Assembly (NCBI RefSeq): GCF_006714895.1
Contig: NZ_VFME01000001.1
Span: forward strand, 3,286,001 to 3,350,000
DNA: 64,000 bases
DNA from: Gramella sp. Hel_I_59
Lineage (GTDB): Bacteria; Bacteroidota; Bacteroidia; Flavobacteriales; Flavobacteriaceae
Direction of reading: 5' to 3'
Shown: piece after piece, positions 1-9,566 of the stretch
Position numbering within the stretch: position 1 is the first letter of the stretch
Layout of the letters: each line of letters opens with the position of its first letter
Translations under genes and position numbers: made by a program
The notes under the pieces: generated by a model
Databases searched by the model: none
The model's input: only the letters and a program-made list of their open reading frames with translations
Told to the model about the DNA's origin: nothing

Positions 1-1
1 T

Positions 2-67
2 GGCCCGGCTACTAGCGCTATTATTTTTAGTCTGGAATTCATATATTTCAAAAAGCTGAAGATATAG
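2..67 (+). CDS. Possible 3' end of a membrane-protein gene cut by the window start
   Basis: One plus-strand frame is open from base 2 and reads about 21 residues before a TAG at 65-67. The residues (ATSAIIFSLEFIYFKKLKI) look like the last membrane helix of a polytopic protein followed by a short basic cytoplasmic tail. Nothing else identifies it. It could equally be a chance open frame in intergenic DNA; only the sequence upstream of this window can decide. Confidence 0.25.
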   Translation, partial: GPATSAIIFSLEFIYFKKLKI

Positions 68-115
68 ATTATTTCCTTTTAGCGAAATTCAAATAAGAAA
101 GCCATAAATCAGTTT

Positions 116-592
116 ATGACAAATTCAGAGAAGCTTAGAATTAGTACAAAGATCCAGGTTGCCAAAAGCAGGGAAGATGTATTCCAGACAATAACAGACC
201 GGAAGAAATTGAGCAAATTTTTTATTTCTGAAGCAAGTTCAAATCTCGAAGTAGGTAAGCAGATCACCTGGAAATTCCCGGAATTCAAGTTCGTTGAGTT
301 TTCTATTGAAGTGCTACGGGTCGAATTTCCTGAAATTATTGTGATAACATGGGAAGGTGCCGAAAATCATATTACCACGGTAACTTTCGAACTTACTGAA
401 ATTGAAAAAAATCAAACTTTGGTTTCAGTTTTAGAAGAAGGAATGCAAAATGACGCTGAAGGGATTGCCTGGCTCGGCAGAAACTCGGAAGGTTGGGCAA
501 ATTTTCTGGCCTGTCTCAAAGCCTATCTTGAGTATGGGATCAATCTCAGGGAAGGCGCTTTTGAATTCTTACGAAATGATCAAAAACCCTAA
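116..592 (+). CDS. SRPBCC (START-like / AHSA1-type) domain protein
   Basis: This 158-residue protein looks like a single SRPBCC helix-grip domain of the AHSA1 type. It opens with a beta strand and the pattern KSREDVFQTITDRKKLSKFF, has a WEGAENHITTVTFEL strand region, and ends with a long amphipathic helix around GWANFLACLKAYLEYG. Such proteins form a hydrophobic cavity that binds lipids or other small ligands, or act as Hsp90-activator-like domains; the ligand here cannot be told. There is no signal peptide, so it is expected in the cytoplasm. It stands alone and converges on groEL across a shared terminator. Confidence 0.8.
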   Translation: MTNSEKLRISTKIQVAKSREDVFQTITDRKKLSKFFISEASSNLEVGKQITWKFPEFKFVEFSIEVLRVEFPEIIVITWEGAENHITTVTFELTEIEKNQTLVSVLEEGMQNDAEGIAWLGRNSEGWANFLACLKAYLEYGINLREGAFEFLRNDQKP

Positions 593-594
593 AT

Positions 595-623
595 AAAAAA
601 ACCCGGCAAATTGCCGGGTTTTC
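595..623. terminator. Intrinsic terminator between convergent genes
   Basis: The hairpin AACCCGGCAA/TTGCCGGGTT is flanked by A and T runs on both sides, so it can stop transcription from the SRPBCC gene and from groEL. Confidence 0.85.
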
Positions 624-642
624 TAATTATATGAATTGATAA

Positions 643-2310
<1,668 letters not shown>

Positions 2311-2379
2311 CTACAGAATAACTGGTTAATTAATTTTTGATTATAAATTCCAGCGGTTGCCAGAAAATTGAAGTGAAAC

Positions 2380-2655
2380 TTATACTATTGCTAGTATATC
2401 ATCTTCCCTCATGATCAGGTAATCTGTTCCTTCAAGTTTTAGCTCTGTTCCAGCATACTTACCGTAAAGAACTGTATCACCTTCTTTAACTGTCATATCA
2501 TGATCTTTGGTACCTCCACCAACAGCTACAACTTTACCTTTTTGAGGTTTTTCTTTAGCTGTCTCAGGAATAATGATACCAGAAGCAGTCTTGTTTTCTG
2601 CAGCAACAGGCTCAATTACAACCCTGTCTGAAAGTGGCTTAATGTTTAGTCCCAT
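2380..2655 (-). CDS. groES: Co-chaperonin GroES (Hsp10)
   Basis: GroES is the heptameric lid of the chaperonin. I place the start at the ATG at 2655, giving 91 residues beginning [16 protein letters not shown], which matches the family. A longer frame opens at 2706, but its extra 17 residues ([17 protein letters not shown]) are not part of the GroES fold. The mobile-loop region ([20 protein letters not shown]) and the C-terminal [20 protein letters not shown] strand are clear. A terminator at 2748-2782 separates it from secG upstream, so groES-groEL probably has its own promoter in the roughly 90 bases before the start. Confidence 0.97.
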   Translation of the reverse strand: MGLNIKPLSDRVVIEPVAAENKTASGIIIPETAKEKPQKGKVVAVGGGTKDHDMTVKEGDTVLYGKYAGTELKLEGTDYLIMREDDILAIV

Positions 2656-2747
2656 TTTATTAAATTTTATTATTAGGTTAATTAATTTTTCAAATACGAG
2701 AGACATATTTCTAAAATTATGCCAGCTCTAATTCTCTGCCATAAGGC

Positions 2748-2782
2748 AAAAAAAAATGCCAGCTTGTCATAAGCTGGCATTT
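2748..2782 (-). terminator. Intrinsic terminator of the miaB-secG operon
   Basis: Read on the minus strand, ATGCCAGCTT, a 5-base loop and AAGCTGGCAT are followed by a run of T. It lies directly after secG and before groES. Confidence 0.85.
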
Positions 2783-2805
2783 CCAAATGTTTTTGAGTAT
2801 CTTAT

Positions 2806-3138
2806 CTACTGCTCATTGTCAGTTTGAGTTGCTGGTTGAGCTGCAGGCATTTCAGTATTTACAGGTTCGTCACTTTCGAAAACCCTTGTTCCAGCTTCCG
2901 CTGGCTTATCCATAATAGCTACGTTAGAAAGCAGGATCAAAACAAGCAATAAAGTTGCAAGTGTCCAGGTACTTTTATCTAAAAAGTCTCCAGTCTTTTT
3001 AACCCCTCCAACTTGCTGACCTCCGCCACCAAAAGAAGAAGATAGTCCTCCACCCTTAGGGTTTTGAACCATGATCACAACTACCAGCAAAAATGCTACG
3101 ATAATTATTAAAGCTAAAAATATAGTGAATGTGCTCAT
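2806..3138 (-). CDS. secG: Preprotein translocase subunit SecG
   Basis: SecG is the small inner-membrane subunit that assists SecYE translocation. The 110-residue protein has two membrane helices (about residues 3-24 and 57-77) separated by the family's glycine-rich loop NPKGGGLSSSFGGGGQQ. The C-terminal 30 residues are acidic, proline- and alanine-rich, and probably disordered, as often seen in Bacteroidota SecG. It follows the TPR protein by 2 bases and ends the operon that begins at miaB. Confidence 0.93.
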   Translation of the reverse strand: MSTFTIFLALIIIVAFLLVVVIMVQNPKGGGLSSSFGGGGQQVGGVKKTGDFLDKSTWTLATLLLVLILLSNVAIMDKPAEAGTRVFESDEPVNTEMPAAQPATQTDNEQ

Positions 3139-3140
3139 TC

Positions 3141-4013
3141 TTAATCGTTATTAGTGTCTTGTAATTTTTCTATTGCCCGAATTTGGTCTGCAAAGAAACC
3201 ACTTTTTTCGGGATTTTTCAAAATTAATATTTTATATGCCTGAATGGCTTTTTTATAGTTCTTCTGTTCGAGGTAAACACGCGCTAAAGTCTCTGTCATC
3301 AGCGACTCCTGACTGGTCATAGAATCTTCGGCAAGATTGTTTTTGGAAACAGATTTTACCGGTTTGATCTTAGGATTTTTAGCAATAAACTCTTCAATAA
3401 GATCAAATTTTCTCTGGCGATCTTCGTTTTCTGGTTCTTCTGCCTCGTTTTCTCTATCTACAGGTTCTGCCTTGGTTAATTTTAACCATTCAGAAAATGA
3501 ATGAGATTCCTTTTGATCAAACTCCAGAGGTTTTCCAATTTCCAGGTTCTCTTCTTCGGAAGATTCATTAGTTATCGCATTATCTGAAGTATCCTCCAAC
3601 TGCGCACGTTCGAACAATGCAGGATCCATAACGCGTTCAGATTCAGACTGCTTCATTTTGATCGCATCATCCAGATCTATGCTTCGCCTGCCATGAACTT
3701 CCTCATGTTCGTAGACCGTCATTTCCTTCAGTCGGTCTTCCTGCTGCCTGATCTGTCTCGCGATCGTGTTTTGATTGAATTCTTCAGAAGTAATAAAATC
3801 AAAAAGAATGTCACGGTCTGTGGTATAGGCCGCGGTTTTTTTCAATGCTGAATTGTAACTGAATTCCTGGTGTTCTTTCAGCCCCTTCAGCCTTATAGCA
3901 CGACCCGCCTGGAAATAGGGTGCTTTCTCAAGCAAAATTTCCAGTTCCCGCGTTTGTTCTTTAGTAATTTCCGCAGGAGAGTTTAGTAAACTTAAGAGTG
4001 CTTTTTTTTCCAT
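3141..4013 (-). CDS. TPR-containing protein of the lptE-secG operon
   Basis: A 290-residue protein without signal peptide. The N-terminal 90 residues are helical. The middle (about 120-215) is acidic and low in complexity, probably a flexible linker. The C-terminus (about 235-285, LARVYLEQKNYKKAIQAY followed by KNPEKSGFFADQI) is a clear tetratricopeptide repeat, so it likely mediates protein-protein contact. Its start overlaps the stop of lptE by one base and it precedes secG by 2 bases, so translation is probably coupled. Gene order suggests a part in envelope biogenesis or secretion, but no specific function can be read from the sequence. Confidence 0.75.
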   Translation of the reverse strand: MEKKALLSLLNSPAEITKEQTRELEILLEKAPYFQAGRAIRLKGLKEHQEFSYNSALKKTAAYTTDRDILFDFITSEEFNQNTIARQIRQQEDRLKEMTVYEHEEVHGRRSIDLDDAIKMKQSESERVMDPALFERAQLEDTSDNAITNESSEEENLEIGKPLEFDQKESHSFSEWLKLTKAEPVDRENEAEEPENEDRQRKFDLIEEFIAKNPKIKPVKSVSKNNLAEDSMTSQESLMTETLARVYLEQKNYKKAIQAYKILILKNPEKSGFFADQIRAIEKLQDTNND

Positions 4014-4519
4014 TACCAGTCGGTAAGCGCTGCGTTAAAAATATCCTGTGTAATTCTGGTATAGATCTCGTCCAGTGCCGTCTCCAGGTTTGCCCCGATC
4101 AATTGTTGCTGTGCTGGATAATCATAATAGAAAGAAAAACGCTTTTCAAAATCCTTTTCCGGTTCCAGTGTATTGTAATAACGAACGTTTACCGCAATGG
4201 TCAGTCTACTTTGCGCAGCGGTATTTTCAGCAGTTGCAGACATTGGCGACACATAGAACTGCGTAATTTCACCTTCAAAGATCAAATCCCCATTAGTATT
4301 GGTAAGACTTAAACTTGTTTGATTCTGAATAAGGTCCTGCAAGGAGATCGTAAAAGCTCGGTCTATACCTGGTTCCACAAGATCTGCATTATTCTGGAAG
4401 AAATTTACCTGAAATGTTTCAGCATCTCCGGTGTCTGCTCCTGTGAAGGAATAGGACATACAGGAAGATAAGCTCAAACTCACCAGTAATACTGTGATAA
4501 TGCTAAGAAATCTTGTCAT
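4013..4519 (-). CDS. lptE: LptE-like LPS assembly lipoprotein
   Basis: A 168-residue lipoprotein with signal peptide and lipobox (SLSLSSCMS, lipidated Cys about residue 20) followed by the YSFTGAD motif typical of Bacteroidota LptE-like proteins. LptE plugs the LptD barrel that inserts lipopolysaccharide in the outer membrane. The body has the expected alternation of strands and a C-terminal helix (ALDEIYTRITQDIFNAAL). The family call rests on the N-terminal motif, the size and the neighbours; LptE diverges widely in sequence. It lies 3 bases after the sigma-54 activator and overlaps the TPR gene by one base. Confidence 0.8.
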   Translation of the reverse strand: MTRFLSIITVLLVSLSLSSCMSYSFTGADTGDAETFQVNFFQNNADLVEPGIDRAFTISLQDLIQNQTSLSLTNTNGDLIFEGEITQFYVSPMSATAENTAAQSRLTIAVNVRYYNTLEPEKDFEKRFSFYYDYPAQQQLIGANLETALDEIYTRITQDIFNAALTDW

Positions 4520-4522
4520 TAA

Positions 4523-5788
4523 TTATAAATTGTATTGTTTGATCTTTCGATATAAAGTTCGTTCACTTATTCCCAATTCTTCTGCCGCAGCCTTGCGCTT
4601 CCCACTGTGTCTTTCCAGCGACTTTTTAATTAGCTCCAACTCTTTATCCTGAAGAGAAAGTGTTTCTTCCTCTTCGATTTCTTCAGCAAAATAATACTTA
4701 TCCTTTTCTTCCTGACTTGGTGAAGAAGAATTTTGTTGCGGAATTTGAAGAACATTCAGCTCATCTTCATCAATATCTGCTTCGTCGATATCATCGCCAC
4801 TATTCCCATAAATCTTTTCGATAAGACCTTCATTCTCATCCTGAACCTGCTTACTATCTCCCTCCTGCATTAACTTCAGCGTTAATTTCTTTAAATCGTT
4901 CAGGTCACTCTTCATATCGAAAAGTACCTTGTAAAGGATCTCTCTCTCATTGCTGAAATCTCCTTCCTTCTTTTTATCTGAAATGACTGCCGGTAGATTA
5001 CTGCCAATATCCGGAAGATATTGTCTTAGTTCATCGCCGCTAATATTTCTCTTCTGTTCCAAAACGGAAACCTGCTCTGCAATATTTCGTAGCTGACGAA
5101 TATTTCCTCCCCAACGATATTTTAGCAACAAAGCAACGGCTTCATCATCAAGTTTGATCGTGGGCATCTTGTACTTCAATCCAAAATCTGAAGCAAATTT
5201 CCTGAAAAGTAAATGGATATCACCTTTTCTTTCCCGTAGTGGTGGCAATCCAATTTCCACTGTACTCAAACGGTAATAAAGATCTTCCCGGAATTTGTCC
5301 TTTTTAATGTTCTCGAACATATTAATATTCGTAGCAGCCACGATGCGAACATCGGTTTTCTGAACTTTTGAAGAACCTACTTTTATAAATTCACCATTTT
5401 CCAGTACGCGAAGTAATCTTACCTGCGTTGGTAAAGGCAACTCTCCTACTTCATCAAGAAATATGGTTCCACCATCGGCTACCTCGAAATAACCACTTCT
5501 GGTTTGAGTAGCACCGGTAAATGCACCTTTTTCGTGTCCGAACAGTTCACTATCGATAGTTCCTTCAGGAATTGCTCCACAGTTCACTGCGATGTACTTC
5601 CCGTGTTTACGATGAGAAAGCGCGTGAATGATCTTCGGAATACTTTCCTTACCCACACCACTTTCTCCGGTAACAAGTACTGAAATATCTGTGGGCGCAA
5701 CCTGAATTGCTTTTTCTACTGCACGATTGAGCTTTGGATCATCTCCAATAATTCCAAATCGCTGTTTAATTGCCTGAACTGATTCCAT
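4523..5788 (-). CDS. Sigma-54 interacting AAA+ transcriptional activator without receiver domain
   Basis: A bacterial enhancer-binding protein that uses ATP hydrolysis to open sigma-54 promoters. The 421 residues start directly with the AAA+ domain: Walker A GESGVGKE at 41-48, the sigma-54 contact loop GAFTGA at 88-93 and Walker B GTIFLDE at 108-114. An acidic linker (about 285-370) follows, and then a Fis-type helix-turn-helix at the end (AAAEELGISERTLYRKIKQY). No N-terminal receiver, GAF or PAS domain is present, so activity may be set by concentration or by a partner protein. It sits between a lipoprotein gene and lptE, which suggests control of envelope genes. Confidence 0.93.
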   Translation of the reverse strand: MESVQAIKQRFGIIGDDPKLNRAVEKAIQVAPTDISVLVTGESGVGKESIPKIIHALSHRKHGKYIAVNCGAIPEGTIDSELFGHEKGAFTGATQTRSGYFEVADGGTIFLDEVGELPLPTQVRLLRVLENGEFIKVGSSKVQKTDVRIVAATNINMFENIKKDKFREDLYYRLSTVEIGLPPLRERKGDIHLLFRKFASDFGLKYKMPTIKLDDEAVALLLKYRWGGNIRQLRNIAEQVSVLEQKRNISGDELRQYLPDIGSNLPAVISDKKKEGDFSNEREILYKVLFDMKSDLNDLKKLTLKLMQEGDSKQVQDENEGLIEKIYGNSGDDIDEADIDEDELNVLQIPQQNSSSPSQEEKDKYYFAEEIEEEETLSLQDKELELIKKSLERHSGKRKAAAEELGISERTLYRKIKQYNL

Positions 5789-5791
5789 TAA

Positions 5792-6673
5792 TTATTCGCT
5801 GTATAAAAATTCGATTACCTGAATTACTGCTTCTTGTGGACGAAATATAAAAGTTTGCGTAGTGATTTGTTCACCATTATAATCTACTTCTATATCGAGT
5901 TTTTGATTTTCTGAATAGGACGCCGGGTAGATGTTCGTGATCCTATTATTAGTTCCAAATGCTCTTATGGCTGTGCTAATCTCATAGTTCACCAATTTTG
6001 CTTTAGAGCCATATATTAAGAATGGTAAAGTGTAATTCTGAAAAAATCCTGCGAGAGGATTAGGCTTATCGTCGTATTCATAACCAAAAACCTCGGTTAT
6101 TGATAAACCTGAATAGCTTGTAAATATGGTATTCTGAATCACATTTCCACCCTCATCATATTCCAGTTCATCTGAATGCAGAAGCATAGAATCCCCATTA
6201 AAATCTTCAAATTTACTCAGCTGATCGTTGTCAAATGTGAAAACAACTCTTCCAGAATTATCTCCGGTGCTAAGCTTATCTACTTTAATAACATCGCCAG
6301 AATAAGTAATCTCCCGTGGCATAAAACTATCAGTGGATTCATCATATTCCTGAACTGAAATTAACTGTCCGGATTCATCATAACCAAACTGAAGATCTGT
6401 AGAAAAGTTCTGGCTATTTTCTGTAATTCTTACCAACTGGTCTTCATCATTATACTGAAGTTCAATCCATAGATCGCCATTAACCTCCATACTCAACCAT
6501 TTACCGTCTTCGTAGGTGTAATCATAAACGTCACCAGATTGATTGAAGGTTTGAGTATATCCTACAAAATCACCGGTAATCGCGGGATTCCCTTCCTCAA
6601 CATTAGAAGAGTCATCTGAACTACATGAAAATAATACTACTGAAAATACGAATAGGAGGTAACGAAGTTTCAT
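5792..6673 (-). CDS. Predicted lipoprotein of unknown function with YD-like repeats
   Basis: A 293-residue protein with a lipoprotein signal (FSVVLFSCSSDD, lipidated Cys near residue 17). The mature part repeats short strands of the form YDEDGxLxxV / YNDEDQLVRITE / FDNDQLSKFED, reminiscent of RHS/YD-type repeat strands that form an extended beta sheet. It is probably anchored in the outer or inner membrane. I do not recognise a named family. It lies 18 bases after miaB and 3 bases before the sigma-54 activator, within the same operon. Confidence 0.7.
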   Translation of the reverse strand: MKLRYLLFVFSVVLFSCSSDDSSNVEEGNPAITGDFVGYTQTFNQSGDVYDYTYEDGKWLSMEVNGDLWIELQYNDEDQLVRITENSQNFSTDLQFGYDESGQLISVQEYDESTDSFMPREITYSGDVIKVDKLSTGDNSGRVVFTFDNDQLSKFEDFNGDSMLLHSDELEYDEGGNVIQNTIFTSYSGLSITEVFGYEYDDKPNPLAGFFQNYTLPFLIYGSKAKLVNYEISTAIRAFGTNNRITNIYPASYSENQKLDIEVDYNGEQITTQTFIFRPQEAVIQVIEFLYSE

Positions 6674-6691
6674 ATACGATTGGTTAGGTTA

Positions 6692-8137
6692 TTAGTTATT
6701 ATCACTATACCCCACTGGCTCTCCTATAAGAGTAGCACTGGTACAGTCCTTTATTTTTACGTTGACAAAATCACCGATCTTATAATTCTCCTTGTCAAAA
6801 ACCACGACAGTATTCTGTGAATTTCTACCACTCCAGTGTTGATCAGATTTTTTGGATTCTCTTTCGATCAGGACTTCGGTAGTTTGCCCTAGGAAACGTT
6901 TTGTTCTCTGTTTACTATGTTTCTGCTGAAGATCTACGATCTCCTGTAGACGTCTTTTCTTTACTTCATGAGGCACATCATCTTCCAGCTTTCTTTCAGC
7001 CATGGTCCCGGGTCTTTCAGAATAAGCATACATAAAACCGAAATCATAGGTAATCTTCTCCATTAGAGATAAGGTATCCTGATGATCTTCTTCGGTTTCG
7101 GTTGGAAAACCGGTAATCATATCCTGAGAAATTCCGCAATTTGGGATCATCTCCCTGATGTTTCTAATAAGCTCAAAATATTCTTCACGGGTATGCAGCC
7201 TGTTCATCGCCTTTAAAATTCGGTTACTTCCAGATTGTACCGGTAAATGTATATAGTTACAGATATTACGATACTTGGCCACCATTCTAATCACATCAAG
7301 CGTCATATCCTGAGGATTGGATGTAGAGAACCTGATTCTCATTTTGGGATGTGCTTCTGCAACAAGCTTCAGAAGCTGCGAGAAATCTGTTGCCGTCGCC
7401 TTCTGAATTTCAGTAGCATTTTTAAAGTCTTTTTTGAGTCCGCCACCATACCATAAGTAACTATCTACATTCTGTCCTAATAAAGTAATTTCTTTGAAGC
7501 CTTTATCAGCCAGATCGTTCACCTCTTCAAGTATACTTTGAGGATCACGACTACGTTCGCGACCGCGGGTAAATGGAACCACACAAAATGTGCACATATT
7601 ATCACAACCGCGGGTAATGGATACAAATGCTGAAACACCGTTACTTTGCAGGCGTACTGGAGAGATATCTCCATATGTTTCCTCCTTGCTTAGAAGAACA
7701 TTCATGGCACTTCGGCCTTCTTCTATTTCACTCACAAGATTTGGAAGATCCTTATAGGCATCTGGCCCCACGACCATATCTACGATCTTCTCTTCTTCCA
7801 GGAATTTACTTTTTAGACGCTCTGCCATACAGCCCAGCACTCCCACTTTCATTCCTGGGTTTATTCTTTTTACAGCATTGTATTTTTCCAGTCTTTTTCT
7901 AACAGTTTGCTCCGCTTTATCCCGAATCGAGCAGGTATTTACCAGAACAAGATCTGCCTCTTCTAACTTTTGGGTAGTATTAAAACCCTCTTTACTAAGA
8001 ATGGATGCAACAATTTCTGAATCACTGAAGTTCATTGCGCATCCAAAACTTTCAATAAAAAGTTTCCGGGTATTTTCAGGCTTAGGCTCCATAACTAAAG
8101 AGTTCCCCTGTTTTTTCTCGTCTATTGTCTTCTCCAT
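6692..8137 (-). CDS. miaB: tRNA-2-methylthio-N6-dimethylallyladenosine synthase MiaB
   Basis: A radical-SAM methylthiotransferase that adds the 2-methylthio group to i6A37 of tRNAs reading UNN codons. The 481 residues show the three domains in order: an N-terminal UPF0004 domain with cluster cysteines at 33, 69 and 103 (IESFGCAMNFSDSE, LVNTCSIRDKAEQTVRKR); a radical-SAM core with CxxxCxxC at 178, 182 and 185 (RGCDNMCTFCVVPFTRGRE); and a C-terminal TRAM domain ending near VKIKDCTSATLIGEPVGY. The SAIRDKAEQTVRKRL-type signature separates MiaB from RimO. It is the first gene of the operon running to secG and has a good promoter at 8171-8201. Confidence 0.97.
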   Translation of the reverse strand: MEKTIDEKKQGNSLVMEPKPENTRKLFIESFGCAMNFSDSEIVASILSKEGFNTTQKLEEADLVLVNTCSIRDKAEQTVRKRLEKYNAVKRINPGMKVGVLGCMAERLKSKFLEEEKIVDMVVGPDAYKDLPNLVSEIEEGRSAMNVLLSKEETYGDISPVRLQSNGVSAFVSITRGCDNMCTFCVVPFTRGRERSRDPQSILEEVNDLADKGFKEITLLGQNVDSYLWYGGGLKKDFKNATEIQKATATDFSQLLKLVAEAHPKMRIRFSTSNPQDMTLDVIRMVAKYRNICNYIHLPVQSGSNRILKAMNRLHTREEYFELIRNIREMIPNCGISQDMITGFPTETEEDHQDTLSLMEKITYDFGFMYAYSERPGTMAERKLEDDVPHEVKKRRLQEIVDLQQKHSKQRTKRFLGQTTEVLIERESKKSDQHWSGRNSQNTVVVFDKENYKIGDFVNVKIKDCTSATLIGEPVGYSDNN

Positions 8138-8170
8138 AAATCTATACTAACCTCCGGGTTTTTAGAATCG

Positions 8171-8201
8171 CAAAGATAGAACTAAACAGAGTTCTGACAA
8201 A
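8171..8201 (-). promoter_or_regulatory. Bacteroidota-type promoter of miaB operon
   Basis: On the minus strand TTTG (8198-8201) is followed after exactly 19 bases by TATCTTTG (8171-8178), matching the TTTG/TAnnTTTG consensus of the Bacteroidota housekeeping sigma factor. It lies about 35 bases before the miaB start. Confidence 0.75.
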
Positions 8202-8281
8202 GTGACAGAAAAAATTTTCTTAAATCTTACGCAACCTTTTGGAAAGTGTAGCATCTAACAGATACCTAACCACAATTACAC

Positions 8282-9511
8282 ATGAAAAATTTACTTTTTG
8301 TGTTACTACTATCACCACTTTTCCTCTTCACTTCTTGTGAGGAGGATAGTGATGATGAGTTCACTACAGTTGCAGTACCCATAACTCAGTCCATCGCTGA
8401 TTTTCGTGCTTCCGTAGAAATTCAGGCTCCCCGTGAAATCAAAGAATCGGGAAAGATCTACGCCTGGCAGAATTATATATTTATCAATGACAAAAACGAA
8501 GGTGTTCACATCATCAACAATACCGACCCATTCAATCCCGTAAAAGTTCAATTTCTGAAGATCCCGCGAAATACCGATGTGGCCATTAGGAATAATATGC
8601 TTTACGCAAATAATGGAATGGACCTGGTAGTTTTCGATCTTAGTGACATGAATGCTATTAAAGAAGCAGGCAGGGTCAAAGACATTTTCCCTAATTACTA
8701 TCGCACCCCACCACCAGGACAGGTAAGTTTCGTAGACTTCGAAAACTTTGATCATAATACTGAAGTTATTATAGGCTATATCACTGAATCCCGAAAAATA
8801 GAATATGCCAGAGGTGATCTGGTCAATGAGCCTTTCTTCTCAGAAGCAGACGGTGGTGGATCTGGTACCGGCGGAAGTATGGCCAGGTTTACAATAAATG
8901 ACGACTTACTCTATATAGCTGAAGAGAGCGAACTCTCTGTAGTAGACATTAGCAATCCTTCTAATCCGGTTGAGCTAAGTAGTGAATATGCCGGCTGGAA
9001 TATTGAAACAATCTTCCATTATCAGGATCATCTTTATCTGGGTAGTGCGACTGGAATGTATATCTATGATCTTGAGAACCCAGAGTCTCCACAGCAGGTT
9101 TCTTTCCTTCAGCACGTATTGGGATGTGATCCTGTCGTAGTAAAAGACAATTACGCATACGTGACTATTCGAGGCGGCAACAATTGCGGACAAAATTTTA
9201 ATCAATTGGATGTCGTAGATGTTTCAGACAAGAACAACCCAAGAATTGTAAATTCCTACGAAATGAATAATCCCTTTGGCTTAGGCGTAAAGGATGACTG
9301 GCTTTTTGTTTGCGATGGTGATGAAGGGCTTAAAATATTTGATACTAAAAACACCCCCGATCTTAGTCTTGTAGATCAATTTACGAACATTAACACCTAT
9401 GATGTCATTCCTCTTGATGACAAGCTGCTAATGATCGGGGATAATACACTATCCCAATATTCCTATAAGGGTAACGAGGTTAATTTAATTAGTACATTCT
9501 CTTTGAATTGA
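8282..9511 (+). CDS. LVIVD-repeat lipoprotein
   Basis: A 409-residue secreted lipoprotein: a hydrophobic signal and the lipobox FLFTSCEED put the lipidated Cys near residue 19. The body repeats the LVIVD pattern seen in Bacteroidota surface proteins (DLVVFDLSDMNAIKEAGR, ELSVVDISNPSNPVELSS, MYIYDLENPESPQQVSF, LKIFDTKNTPDLSLVDQF), which is thought to fold as a beta propeller. The function of such proteins is unknown; binding at the cell surface is the usual guess. It stands alone, divergent from miaB, and is followed by a terminator. Confidence 0.85.
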   Translation: MKNLLFVLLLSPLFLFTSCEEDSDDEFTTVAVPITQSIADFRASVEIQAPREIKESGKIYAWQNYIFINDKNEGVHIINNTDPFNPVKVQFLKIPRNTDVAIRNNMLYANNGMDLVVFDLSDMNAIKEAGRVKDIFPNYYRTPPPGQVSFVDFENFDHNTEVIIGYITESRKIEYARGDLVNEPFFSEADGGGSGTGGSMARFTINDDLLYIAEESELSVVDISNPSNPVELSSEYAGWNIETIFHYQDHLYLGSATGMYIYDLENPESPQQVSFLQHVLGCDPVVVKDNYAYVTIRGGNNCGQNFNQLDVVDVSDKNNPRIVNSYEMNNPFGLGVKDDWLFVCDGDEGLKIFDTKNTPDLSLVDQFTNINTYDVIPLDDKLLMIGDNTLSQYSYKGNEVNLISTFSLN

Positions 9512-9533
9512 TGACCCTTTTTTTGTTTGGTTT

Positions 9534-9566
9534 TTTGAAAAATCCCCGCTGCCCGGGGATTTTTTG
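9534..9566. terminator. Intrinsic terminator between convergent genes
   Basis: AATCCCC and GGGGATT form a stem, with T runs on the plus strand and A runs before it, between the LVIVD lipoprotein and the carboxylesterase gene. Confidence 0.8.

Noticed and set aside
8138..8170. GGAGG before miaB as a Shine-Dalgarno site
   Set aside because: It lies about 14 bases from the ATG, too far for good use, and genes here generally lack such sites; Bacteroidota ribosomes make little use of them.
8312..8755. 147-codon open frame antisense to the LVIVD lipoprotein
   Set aside because: The plus-strand gene has a signal peptide, lipobox and repeats; the antisense frame has nothing comparable.
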